Below are positions 53,371 to 61,904 of a stretch of DNA of 64,000 nucleotides, in pieces (the first letter of the stretch is position 1; the number at the start of each line of letters is the position of its first letter). The DNA comes from DATBQN01 sp963755825 (lineage in GTDB: Bacteria; Acidobacteriota; Thermoanaerobaculia; Multivoradales; UBA5704). The position numbers and the translations under genes were made by a program. The stretch is taken from NCBI GenBank assembly GCA_963755825.1, contig CAVWLA010000001.1:2170001-2234000 (forward strand), written 5' to 3'. Under the pieces are notes generated by a model. The model was not told the DNA's origin, ran no database searches, and worked only from the letters and a program-made list of their open reading frames with translations.

Positions 53371-55287
53371 CTAGTGCGAGCGGACGATCAGCACCGGGTG
53401 AGCGGACTGTTCGAGGAGACTTTGCACGACGCCTTCGAGGGCGACGCGGCCGCGGCGATCGGCGAGCGGCGCGCCGAGGACGAGCAGGTTGTGCTCCCCC
53501 TGCTCCATCTCGGCGCGGATCTCTTTGACCACGGCGCCGCGGCGGACGCGCGTCGCGGCGGGCACTCCCAGGCGGCCGAGCGAGCGGGCGGCGGCGGCGA
53601 GGAATCGCTCGATCTGCTGCGGCGGCTCGGACGGCGCCGGCGCGCTCCCGGCGCGGCCCGGCTCGCCGCGGTCGGCGATCACCTTGAGCACCGTCGCCGC
53701 GGCGCCCAGATGGCGCACCAGGCGGCCGGCGAAGAGGACGTCGTCCTTGCCCGGCTCGCCGACCGCGACGCAGACCAGCACCCGCGAGGGGATCGGCCGC
53801 TCGCCGGCGCCGTCGCCCGGGACCAGCAGCAGGTGGTGCTCGCCGGCCTGCAGCGCCCGCGCCGCCAGCGCGACGCCCTCCTTGCGCGAAAAGCCGAGCA
53901 CCACGAGGTCGTGCTCGCCGCGCTCGGCGGCGTCGGCCACCGCCTCGGCGAGGCCGCCGGCGGCGGCGCGCGCCTCGACCGAGGCGAGGCCGCTCCCCAA
54001 CCGCTCCTTCGCCTCCTGCAGCAGGCCGTCGACGGCGGCGCGCGAGCCGCCGGGGGTGCGCTCGGGCGAGCAGCCGAGGACGGTGACGCGGGCGTGGGCG
54101 AGGCGGGCGACCTGGCCGGCCAAGAGGACCGCGGCGCGCGACTCCGGCGAGCCGTCGATCGCCAGCAGCAGCGAGAGGCCGGGATGGACCAGCGCGTGGA
54201 CGCGGCGGACGGCGACCCACACCTCGTCGCCCGGCCGCAGCGGCAGGCGGCGCGACTGGTACTGCGAGCGGCTCGCCTCGACGAGGAGGAAGTCGCCGCC
54301 GAAGGGCGCCGCCGGAGCGATCGGGCGGGCGCCGGGGAGCGCCGGCAGCCGCAGCCGCAGCCGCTCGACCGAGCCCAGGAAGCTGGTCTGCTCGACGACG
54401 CCGCGGCCGAGGAGCGGGTTGACGACCTCGCTCTGCGAGGCGCGGATCGCCACGTCCTCGGGGCGGAAGAGCACCTGCACGCGGCGCGGATCGGACGGCG
54501 GCTCGCCCTGCGTGGCGAGGGGGAAGTCGAGCGGCCCGATCCGCACCCCCTTGGCGGTGACCTCGCCAACGAGGAGGTTGGCGGTGCCCAGGAAGGTGGC
54601 GACGAACTCGGTCTGCGGCCGCAGGTAGAGCTCCTGCGGCGGCCCCTGCTCCAGGAGGCGGCCGAAGTTCATCACCGCCAGGCGGTCGGCGAGCTCGAAG
54701 GCCTCCTCCTGGTCGTGGGTGACGAAGACGGTGGTGAGCCGGATGGTGCGCTGGATCTCGCGGATGGTGCGCCGGAGCTCGGTGCGGATGCGCGCGTCGA
54801 GGGCGCCGAACGGCTCGTCCAAGAGCAGCACCTCGGGCTGATGGGCGAGGGCGCGGGCGAGGGCGACGCGCTGCTGCTGCCCGCCCGAGAGCTGGGTCGG
54901 CAGGCGGCCGCCGAGGCCGGCCAACCCGACCAGCTCGAGGAGCTCGTCGCGGCGGCGGCGGCGCTCGGCGCGGGGGACCTTGCGGATGCGGAGAGCGAAC
55001 TCGATGTTGTCGGCGACGCTCATGCCGCGGAAGAGCGCGTAGTGCTGGAACACGAAGCCCACCCCGCGCTCCTTGGGCGGCACGTCGGTGACCTCGCGGC
55101 CGTGCAGCAGCACCCGCCCGCCGTCCACCCCGGTCAGGCCGGCGATCATCCGCAGCACCGTGCTCTTGCCGCTCCCCGAGGGGCCGAGGAGGACGAAGAA
55201 CTCGCCGTCGGCGACCTCGAGCGAGACGTTGTTGACCACCGGGTGGCCCTGGTAGCGCTTGGTGAGCTGCTCGAGGACGATCGACAT
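53371..55287 (-). CDS. cysA: CysA sulfate ABC ATPase fused to two universal stress domains, 638 aa
   Basis: Residues 1-235 are the ATPase: Walker A GPSGSGKST (K41), signature LSGGQQQR (133-140), Walker B VLLLDEPF (153-160), H191. Residues 236-365 are the regulatory/TOBE part. Then come two Usp-like domains, 371-490 (LSLLLAIDGSPESRAAVLLA) and 501-636 (RVLVCVAVGEPGKDDVLFAG). E. coli CysA ends at 365 aa, so everything after is added. The Usp parts may bind ATP/AMP and gate import by energy state (inference). I use the ATG at 55287, where CysA homology begins; a 16-codon longer start exists. First gene of the six-gene operon. Confidence 0.93.
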   Translation of the reverse strand: MSIVLEQLTKRYQGHPVVNNVSLEVADGEFFVLLGPSGSGKSTVLRMIAGLTGVDGGRVLLHGREVTDVPPKERGVGFVFQHYALFRGMSVADNIEFALRIRKVPRAERRRRRDELLELVGLAGLGGRLPTQLSGGQQQRVALARALAHQPEVLLLDEPFGALDARIRTELRRTIREIQRTIRLTTVFVTHDQEEAFELADRLAVMNFGRLLEQGPPQELYLRPQTEFVATFLGTANLLVGEVTAKGVRIGPLDFPLATQGEPPSDPRRVQVLFRPEDVAIRASQSEVVNPLLGRGVVEQTSFLGSVERLRLRLPALPGARPIAPAAPFGGDFLLVEASRSQYQSRRLPLRPGDEVWVAVRRVHALVHPGLSLLLAIDGSPESRAAVLLAGQVARLAHARVTVLGCSPERTPGGSRAAVDGLLQEAKERLGSGLASVEARAAAGGLAEAVADAAERGEHDLVVLGFSRKEGVALAARALQAGEHHLLLVPGDGAGERPIPSRVLVCVAVGEPGKDDVLFAGRLVRHLGAAATVLKVIADRGEPGRAGSAPAPSEPPQQIERFLAAAARSLGRLGVPAATRVRRGAVVKEIRAEMEQGEHNLLVLGAPLADRRGRVALEGVVQSLLEQSAHPVLIVRSH

Positions 55288-55511
55288 GGGCTGGTCTGTG
55301 GCTCTCCGCGGGTCGGCTTGCACGCTCGGCGCCATGGCGCCGGCTGCCTGAGGTTAGGGGCGGGCGGTGACAGTGTCAGTCGAAGGGCGGTGACAAAGGG
55401 GGAGGCGCTTGTCACCTCGGCCCGGCGCCCCCGGGGCCGCCATGCCATACTCGGCGGCCTTCCGCCGCCGCCTTTCGCCTCCCGATCGCCGCCGATCGCC
55501 CCGAGATCCCG

Positions 55512-56729
55512 ATGCCCCGACCCGACCGCACGCCGCGCCCGCACCGCTCCGCACCGCCGTCTCTCCCCGCGCCGCGGCTCGACCTGGTGGCGACCTGCGC
55601 GCCGGGGCTCGAGGAGATCCTCGACGGCGAGCTGGCGGCGCTCGGGGTCGCCGAGCGCCAGCGGGAGGTGGGCGCCATCGCCTTCCGCGGCGGCTGGGAG
55701 GACTGCTGGCGGGCCAACTGGCGGCTGCGCACGGCGAACCGCGTGCTCGTCGTGCTGGGGACCTGGGCGGCCCCCGATGGCGAGGGGCTGGCCGCCGGGG
55801 CGCGGGCGCTCGCCGGCGGCCGCACCGCCGAGCCGAGCCTGCGCCGCGGCTCGCTCGACGCCGCCGCCCTCCTCCACCCCGACCGCAGCTTCGCGCTGCA
55901 GGCGACGACCAGCGGCTCCGGCGTCACCGACACGCGCTGGGCGGTGTTGCGCGTCAAGGACGGCCTCGTCGATGGCCAGCGCGACCGCCACGGCCGCCGC
56001 GCCGACGTCGACCGCGAGAGCCCCGATCTCTACCTCCGCCTGCGCCTTCACCGCGACCGCGCGACTCTCCTCCTCGACACCTCGGGAGAGCCGCTCGACC
56101 GCCGCGGCTACCGCGCCGCCGGCGCCGCCGCGCCGGTCCGCGAGCAGCTCGCCGCCGCCTGCGTCCTCGCCTCCGGCTGGGATGGCCGCGGGCCGGTGGT
56201 CGATCCGCTCTGCGGCACCGGCACGCTCCTCATCGAGGCCGGCTGGTTGGCGCTCGGGCTGGCGCCGGGATCGCTCCGCCTCGGCTGGGCCTTCGAGCGG
56301 CTGCCGGGGTTCGACCGGCGGACCTTCGACGCCATCCGCGTCGAGCCGCTGCCGGCGCCGGCCGCCGACCTCCACCTCTTCGGCAACGACCTCGCCGGCA
56401 TGGCCCTGCGCGCCGCCAAGGCCAACCTCCAGCTCGCCTGCCTCGACGACCGCGCCACCCTGACCCGCGGCGCCTTCGCCGACTTCCAGCCGCCACCGGG
56501 GCCGGGGCTCGTCGTCACCAACCCGCCCTACGGCGAGCGCGTGCAGGGCGAGGAGGGGCAGTGGAAGGCGCTCGGCGACCTCCTCAAACAGCGCTTCAAG
56601 GGCTGGCGGGCCGCCGTCCTCGCCGGCGGCGAGGGGCTCGGCAAGGACATCGGCCTGCGTCCCCGCCGCCGCATCCCGGTGCGCAACGGCCCGCTGCCGG
56701 CGCGCATCCTCGTCTTCGACCTGTTCTGA
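55512..56729 (+). CDS. THUMP/RlmL-like rRNA guanine N2-methyltransferase, 405 aa
   Basis: An N-terminal ferredoxin-like/THUMP part (about residues 24-190) is followed by a SAM methylase of the RlmK/L N-domain type: DPLCGTGTLLIEA (SAM site), GNDLAGMAL and the catalytic NPPYGERV. By family it methylates a guanine N2 in 23S rRNA. It lacks the C-terminal RlmK half of E. coli RlmKL. It ends 50 bases before a large inverted repeat. Confidence 0.88.
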   Translation: MPRPDRTPRPHRSAPPSLPAPRLDLVATCAPGLEEILDGELAALGVAERQREVGAIAFRGGWEDCWRANWRLRTANRVLVVLGTWAAPDGEGLAAGARALAGGRTAEPSLRRGSLDAAALLHPDRSFALQATTSGSGVTDTRWAVLRVKDGLVDGQRDRHGRRADVDRESPDLYLRLRLHRDRATLLLDTSGEPLDRRGYRAAGAAAPVREQLAAACVLASGWDGRGPVVDPLCGTGTLLIEAGWLALGLAPGSLRLGWAFERLPGFDRRTFDAIRVEPLPAPAADLHLFGNDLAGMALRAAKANLQLACLDDRATLTRGAFADFQPPPGPGLVVTNPPYGERVQGEEGQWKALGDLLKQRFKGWRAAVLAGGEGLGKDIGLRPRRRIPVRNGPLPARILVFDLF

Positions 56730-56780
56730 CGCCACGCTGGCGAGGACGCCGGCGCTCCTGCTGAACGATGCTCTTCGGTG

Positions 56781-56949
56781 CCGCTGCGGAGACGTCCCGC
56801 GGTCCCCGTGATGTACGAAAAGGTATCGTTCAGGACCTGGGACGTCTCTACACCCTGCGCCTGGCCGCAATGGACGCCTGTAGAGACGTCCCAGGTCCTC
56901 AACGAGATCGTCCGCAGGCCACGGGGACCGCGGGACGTCTCCGCGGCGG
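56781..56949. repeat. Large nested inverted repeat (MITE/REP-like) between convergent genes
   Basis: The arms 56781-56852 and 56879-56949 are reverse complements: 30 outer bases with one mismatch, then about 16 diverged, then 26 inner bases with one mismatch, around a 26-base loop. Each arm also holds two opposed copies of a GAGACGTCCC-type motif (near 56789, 56838, 56885 and 56930), so every arm can fold on itself. A further pair, ctgaacgat (56761) and atcgttcag (56825), extends the symmetry. No gene is seen in 56730-57021. The element looks like a non-autonomous transposon or REP/BIME unit; it could also end both convergent transcripts. Confidence 0.85.
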
Positions 56950-57021
56950 CCGACAGGTCCGAGTCGGCGACGACGATCGACGGCACGGCTCCCAGGGATA
57001 CGGTCCCAGCCCTCGGCTCGG

Positions 57022-58278
57022 CTACAGCACCTCGTCCAAGTGCTGGACGAGCTTGGCGACCTCCTCGGCGGAGTTGTAGTGCGCCATCGAGACGCGCACG
57101 ACGCCGCCCGCCTCGAGCAGCCCGAGGGCGGCGAGCAGGCGGCGGGCGTAGAAGTCGCCGTGGCGGGCGCCGATGCCGCGGGCGTCGAGGTGGGCGGTGA
57201 TCTCCTCGGGGCGCCGGCCGGCGACGGTGAAGCTCACCGTCGCGACCCGCACCCGGCGGTCGGCCTCGCGGCGGCCGAGGATGCGCACGCCGCGGCGGCC
57301 GGCGAGGAAGTCGAGGAGCGGCGCGACCAACCGCTCCTCGTGCGCCGCGATGGCGTCGAAGGCCGCCTCGAGCGGCCGCCGGCCGGCAGCCGCCTCCGGC
57401 GTGCCGGAGCCGCCGCCGAGCTCGTCGAGGTAGGCGACGACCGCCGGCAGGCCGGCGGCGAGCTCGTAGGTGGCGCCGCCGGGCTGCAGCTTGGCGGGGA
57501 TGGCGTCGCGGCCGAAGAAGAAGTGGTTGATGCCGGCGAGATCGAGGAGGCGCTCGCGCTTGCCGTAGAGCGCCGCGTTGTGCGGTCCGAAGACCTTGTA
57601 GAGGGAGAGCACGCAGTAGTCGACGTCGAGGGCGCGGACGTCGATGGCGCGGTGCGGCGCGCAGGCGACGGCGTCGACGAGGAGCTGGGCGCCCGCCGCG
57701 TGCGCCAGGCGGACGGCCTCCGCCACCGGATGGATGCTGCCGATGACGTTCGACACATAGGGCATGCAGACCAGCCGCGTGCGCTCGGTCAAGAGCGCCG
57801 CCAGGCGGGAGGTCGCCAGCTCCTGACTGTCCGGCTCGACCTCCCAGACGCGGACGGCGACGCCGCGCTCGGCGAGGCGGACCCAGGGGCCGACGTTCGA
57901 CTCGTGGTCGGCGTCGGTGACGATCACCTCGTCGCCAGGCCCCAAGCTCGGCGCCATGGCGCGGCCGAGGTTGGCGAGGAGCTGGGTCGTCGACGGGCCG
58001 AGGACGATCTCCGCCGGCTCCGCCGCGTTCATCAGCGCCGCCGCGGCGCGGACGCCGGCGGCGACCCGCTCGGTGGCGCGCCGCGAAATCTCGTAGGAGG
58101 CGCCGAGCTGCACGTTCGAGGTGAGCAGGTAGTCGCGGATGGCATCGGCGACGGAGCCGAGGATCTGCGAGCCGCCGGCGTTGTCGAAGAAGGCGAAGCC
58201 GGAGGCGAGCGCGGGGAAACGGCGGCGGGCGGCGGCGACGTCGAGCGCTCGGGGGGTGACGATCTCGGCGGCGGTCAT
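57022..58278 (-). CDS. Class V aminotransferase, cysteine desulfurase-like, 418 aa
   Basis: PLP enzyme of the SufS/NifS-related fold. The Schiff-base lysine lies in LSLYKVFGPHNAALYG; an upstream DADHESNVGPW and VDAVACAPHRAIDV hold cofactor contacts. This SLYKVFGPH variant belongs, as I recall, to the VC1184-type cysteine desulfurase-like subfamily, whose substrate is unclear. A cysteine of the active loop of true desulfurases is not evident. GAGGACACC precedes the ATG at 58278. Confidence 0.83.
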   Translation of the reverse strand: MTAAEIVTPRALDVAAARRRFPALASGFAFFDNAGGSQILGSVADAIRDYLLTSNVQLGASYEISRRATERVAAGVRAAAALMNAAEPAEIVLGPSTTQLLANLGRAMAPSLGPGDEVIVTDADHESNVGPWVRLAERGVAVRVWEVEPDSQELATSRLAALLTERTRLVCMPYVSNVIGSIHPVAEAVRLAHAAGAQLLVDAVACAPHRAIDVRALDVDYCVLSLYKVFGPHNAALYGKRERLLDLAGINHFFFGRDAIPAKLQPGGATYELAAGLPAVVAYLDELGGGSGTPEAAAGRRPLEAAFDAIAAHEERLVAPLLDFLAGRRGVRILGRREADRRVRVATVSFTVAGRRPEEITAHLDARGIGARHGDFYARRLLAALGLLEAGGVVRVSMAHYNSAEEVAKLVQHLDEVL

Positions 58279-58481
58279 GGTGTCCTCGCTGGGGTGGCGG
58301 AGGGGAGCCCTCCGCGTGAACGGCGGCAGCGCCGGCGCGGGATCTCGGCGCGGCTCGGCGGGGGAGGAGGAGGGTCGGGCGCGGCGTGCCGGCGGAGCTC
58401 GGCGGGTTGCAGAAGCGGAGCGAAGGGAGCGGCCCGGAGCGATCCGCGGGCCTGACCTGGTCTCCGCGCCGCGGGCCGCGC

Positions 58482-58907
58482 CTAGAGGCTGCGCTTGCGG
58501 GCGCGGAGGTTGCGGCGGCTGCCGCCTTCCTTGCGCGGCTTGGTGGGCGCCGAGCTGCCGAAGCCGCCACCGCCGCCGCCGCGCGGATCGAAGTCGAAGT
58601 CCGGCATCGGCGAGGGCCCGCGGGAAGGCCGCGGCGAGAAGTCGCGCGGCGCGCCGGGCGTGCGCTCGCGGGCGACGTCGACGTTCAGGTTGCGGCCCTG
58701 GAACTCCTTGCCGTTGAACTCGGTGACGGCCTTCTGCGCCTCGTCGTCCGAGCTCATCTCGACGAATCCGAAGCCGCGCGAGCGTCCCGTCGCGCGATCG
58801 GTCATCACCATCGCCGACTGCACCGAGCCGGCGCGCGTGAACAGCTCGGAGAGCTGCTCCGTCGTGGTGTCGAATGAAAGGTTCCCTACGAACAGCTTCT
58901 TGCCCAT
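58482..58907 (-). CDS. Single-RRM RNA-binding protein, 141 aa
   Basis: Residues 1-80 form an RNA recognition motif: RNP2 LFVGNL (5-10) and RNP1 RGFGFVEM (about 44-51), with TDRATGRS before it. The tail is Pro/Gly-rich (DPRGGGGGGFG) and ends basic. Such glycine-rich RRM proteins of cyanobacteria and other phyla respond to cold and bind single-stranded RNA. AAGGAG lies before the ATG. A leader of up to 200 bases precedes it, without an evident cold-shock structure. Confidence 0.92.
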   Translation of the reverse strand: MGKKLFVGNLSFDTTTEQLSELFTRAGSVQSAMVMTDRATGRSRGFGFVEMSSDDEAQKAVTEFNGKEFQGRNLNVDVARERTPGAPRDFSPRPSRGPSPMPDFDFDPRGGGGGGFGSSAPTKPRKEGGSRRNLRARKRSL

Positions 58908-59121
58908 CTCTCGCTCCTTGGAGCCGGCAGCACGCCGGCGCGGCGGTCCGGTTTGGGAGGGAACCCCACGGCAGGCGCCGGCACGGGAGGATCACCGCTC
59001 AAACGCATTGTGACTCGTGGACTCTATCAAGGCCCGCCGCCGGCCCGCAAACCGCGCTGGAGGATGCCTCTCTAACTACAGGGTGTTCTGAAACGTCCGA
59101 GCGCGACAGCGGGACCGCCCC

Positions 59122-60564
59122 TCAGGCGTAGGCGAGCGCCGGCACGGCCTCGGGGAGCGGGCTCGCCGGGATCGCCCGCCGCGGCTCGAGCGTCATGCGC
59201 ACGCCGTGGCGCGGCCGGAGCGACAGCGTCGCCTGCGGCTCGACCGGATGGCCGGGGAGCAGGTGGAGGCTGTAGCGCTGGGCGATCGTCGCCAGCACGA
59301 CGAGGGTCTGCATCTCCGCCAGGCGGCTGCCGACGCACTGGCGCGGGCCGCCGCCGAAGGGGAAGTAGGCGAAGGGCGGCCGCTCGGCGGCGTTCTCCGG
59401 CGCGAAGCGCTCGGGGTCGACCCCCTCCGGGTTGCGCCAGAAGCCGCGGTGGCGGTGGGTGACGTACGAGGACAGCACGAGCACCGAGTCGGCGGGGATG
59501 CGGTGGCCGCCGATCTCATCGTCCTCGAGCGGCGTGCGGGTGAACATCCAGAACGCCGGGTAGAGGCGCATGCTCTCCTTGAGGAACATCGAGGCGTAGG
59601 CGAGCTTCGGCAGGTCGGCGAAGCCGGGCAGGCGGCCGCCGAGGGCGGCGTCGAGCTCGCCGTGCAGGCGGCGCTCGATGGTGCCGTGCCGCGAGGCGAG
59701 ATAGAGCGACCAGGTGAGGGTGAGGGCGACCGACTCGTGGCCGGCGACGAGGAGGGTCATCACCTCGTCGCGGATCTCGCGGTCGGTCATCCCCTGGCCG
59801 CTTTCCTCGTCGCGCGCGCCGAGCAGCATGGAGAGGACGTCGTCCCCCTCGCGGCCGCTCCGCCGGCGCTCGGCGATGATGCCGTAGACGATCTCGTCGA
59901 GGGCGGCGACGGCGCGGCCGAAGCGGCGGTTGTCGGCGGTGGGGACCCAGGCCGGCAGCGGCGCGATCGACCACACCCGCTCGTGGAGGTAACGGAAGGC
60001 GAAGGCGACGGCGGCGCGCACCGTCTCGCAGCGGTCGCCGACGTCGGCGCCGAAGAGGGTCTTGACCGCGATCTGCAGCGACAGGCGCATCATCTCGTGC
60101 TCGACCTCGATCGGCTCGCCGCGGTCGGCCTGGACCTCCCAGCGGGCGAGCATCGCCTCGGTCTCCGCCGTCATCGCCGCGGCGAGCGCCGCCAGGCGCG
60201 TCATGTGGAAGGCGGGCTGCATGAGCCGCCGCTGGCGGCGCCAGAAGTCGCCCTCGGAGAGGAACAGGCCCTCGCCGACGAAGCCCTTTAGCAGCTTGAA
60301 ATTGGCCCCCTTGACGTAGTTGCGGTGGCGGGTCTTGAGGACGTGCTCGATGTCGCTCGGGTGGGAGATGAGGAAGAACTTCTGCGCCCCGGCGCCGCCG
60401 AGCGCCACCACGTCGCCGTAGCGGCTCGCCGTCTCGACGAGGAAGCGCAGCGGGTCGCGGCGCAGGCTCGGCAGCGCCCCCACCAAGGGGAGGCCCGGCG
60501 GGCGCGGCACGGCGCCGGCATCACCCGCGCCCAGACCCCCGGCAGCAGCAGAACCCTGGCGCAT
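59122..60564 (-). CDS. Cytochrome P450, 480 aa
   Basis: Heme monooxygenase. The heme loop is FPFGGGPRQCVGSRLAEMQ with the Cys ligand, the K-helix is ESMR, and the I-helix oxygen motif AGHESVALTLTW. A Trp-Arg rich RRQRRLMQPAFH helix C is normal for membrane-type P450s, yet no membrane helix is present. It needs a separate reductase, none of which is nearby. The substrate is unknown; fatty acid, terpene or hopanoid oxidation is possible. I use the ATG at 60564, with GGAGGGAG upstream, rather than one 63 bases earlier. Confidence 0.92.
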   Translation of the reverse strand: MRQGSAAAGGLGAGDAGAVPRPPGLPLVGALPSLRRDPLRFLVETASRYGDVVALGGAGAQKFFLISHPSDIEHVLKTRHRNYVKGANFKLLKGFVGEGLFLSEGDFWRRQRRLMQPAFHMTRLAALAAAMTAETEAMLARWEVQADRGEPIEVEHEMMRLSLQIAVKTLFGADVGDRCETVRAAVAFAFRYLHERVWSIAPLPAWVPTADNRRFGRAVAALDEIVYGIIAERRRSGREGDDVLSMLLGARDEESGQGMTDREIRDEVMTLLVAGHESVALTLTWSLYLASRHGTIERRLHGELDAALGGRLPGFADLPKLAYASMFLKESMRLYPAFWMFTRTPLEDDEIGGHRIPADSVLVLSSYVTHRHRGFWRNPEGVDPERFAPENAAERPPFAYFPFGGGPRQCVGSRLAEMQTLVVLATIAQRYSLHLLPGHPVEPQATLSLRPRHGVRMTLEPRRAIPASPLPEAVPALAYA

Positions 60565-60867
60565 CCTCGCTCCCTCCTGTCGACGAGCCGTCGATCCGCT
60601 GCCGGGCCGCGGGCGCGGCCGGCGCATCTCGCCTCGCGGGCGGCGCCGCGTCGCCCGCGCCGGTCGCCCCGGTGTCGGCGCTGGCGTGGGGCTCCGGCTG
60701 AGAGTGCGGTGAGTGCGTCAGAGCGGGACAACGTGACAAGAGACGAAATCGCTGCCGGAAGCGAGCGAAGAGAGGCGGCCGCCGGCCCATCGCCTCCCCT
60801 TCCCCACCCCTCGCCGCGAGGTTTCCGGGAGGCGTAAAACGGCGTCGTTTGAGGGGCGGAACACCGC
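60565..60867. other. Divergent spacer before the XRE regulator, no gene seen
   Basis: No coding pattern accepted. An inverted repeat AAACG-GCGT-CGTTT lies at 60837-60850, just upstream of the regulator promoter, and could be an autoregulatory operator. A TTGTCA on the minus strand near 60740 has no matching -10. Confidence 0.4.
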
Positions 60868-60896
60868 TTGACTTACGCCTATTTACCGCCTACGAT
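60868..60896 (+). promoter_or_regulatory. Sigma-70 promoter of the XRE regulator
   Basis: -35 TTGACT (60868-60873), 17 bases, -10 TACGAT (60891-60896). It stands 69 bases before the GTG start. Confidence 0.7.
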
Positions 60897-60964
60897 CCTG
60901 CCATGCTGACGACGAGATCTACCGCTCCGCGCGGGCAGACAGCGGTCGCGGCGAGGAGAGGCAC

Positions 60965-61504
60965 GTGGTCCGTACATCGGTTCTGACAGGGCTCGGTCCA
61001 GGGCTGCGCTGGATGCGTGAGCGGCGCGGCAAGAAGCAGTACCAGGTCGCGGCGTCGGCCGGCATCACCAAGGGGATGCTCTCGGCCTACGAGACGGGCC
61101 GGCAGCGGCCGTCGCTCGAGACGCTCGACAAGATCCTCGACACCCTCGAGAGCGACCTGAACGATCTCCACAACGCGCTGCAGATCGTCAACGGCAAGCC
61201 GGTGATCGCCCGCTCCCCGGCGCGCGCGGCGTGGGATCACTACCCGCTCGCCGGCGTCCCGGCGAGCGAGGTCGCCGAGGCGCAGCGTCCGGTCGACGTC
61301 TACGGCGCCCTGGGGATCGAGGGGCCGCTGCCGGCCGAGGAGGAGCGCGCCCTCACCGAGATGCTCGACGGCTTCCACCGCCTGGTGCGCTACCTCCACA
61401 GCGGAGCAACGCAGGCGGCGGCACCAGCGCTCCATCCGGTACCACCCGCGGTGCCCGCGACGCCGCCGCCCTCGCCCGACCGCCGCAAGGTCCGCGGCGA
61501 GTGA
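60965..61504 (+). CDS. XRE-family helix-turn-helix regulator, 179 aa
   Basis: Residues about 12-72 are an XRE/Cro-type helix-turn-helix (LRWMRERRGKKQYQVAASAG, GMLSAYETGRQRPS). The remaining half is acidic then Pro-rich and has no known sensor fold. The start is a GTG with GGAGAGG before it. It may control its own gene, the P450 or the small secreted gene; an inverted repeat upstream of its promoter is a candidate site. Confidence 0.88.
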   Translation: MVRTSVLTGLGPGLRWMRERRGKKQYQVAASAGITKGMLSAYETGRQRPSLETLDKILDTLESDLNDLHNALQIVNGKPVIARSPARAAWDHYPLAGVPASEVAEAQRPVDVYGALGIEGPLPAEEERALTEMLDGFHRLVRYLHSGATQAAAPALHPVPPAVPATPPPSPDRRKVRGE

Positions 61505-61583
61505 GCGCCGCCGACGGCACCGACCGGTCGCCCGGCGCCAGCCGGCGACCGCTGCCCTAGCGCGACCGTAGGGACAAGGCGCG

Positions 61584-61904
61584 GTGAACCACCCACCCCG
61601 CCGCCGCCGGAGGTCACTGCCGGAAGATCATTTCGGGAGACGCTTGCGGCGTCGGCGGCGTCGCTACGACCTGATTGAGGAGGTCGACAACCCCTACCGG
61701 ACGCGGCTGGAGATCGACGCTCCGCACCTGTCCGGCGAGGCTGTGGTCGGCGACCTAACGGCGGTCCTCTTCGCCACACCGCCGAAGCGCCGCGGCTCAA
61801 GAGGTCGGCTTTCGTGGCGAGCCGCCCCTTCTCTTCCGCTACCGCAGAGCGCGTTTTACGGGCAGCCAGTGCCGTTCCAAGAGATGAAACCGTCCCAGGA
61901 GTAG
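61584..61904 (+). other. Weak open frame over a duplicated segment, probably not functional
   Basis: A 106-codon frame starting at GTG, with an Arg-only beginning and no family match. It includes the first copy of a 42-base repeat (61713-61754) and overlaps the end of the six-Cys gene on the other strand. I treat it as a possible gene remnant. Confidence 0.25.

Noticed and set aside
56778..57079. Short open frames reading ETSRGPRDV or DVSTPCAW style peptides
   Set aside because: They are translations of the large inverted repeat, not genes; similar peptides arise from both strands of the same palindrome.
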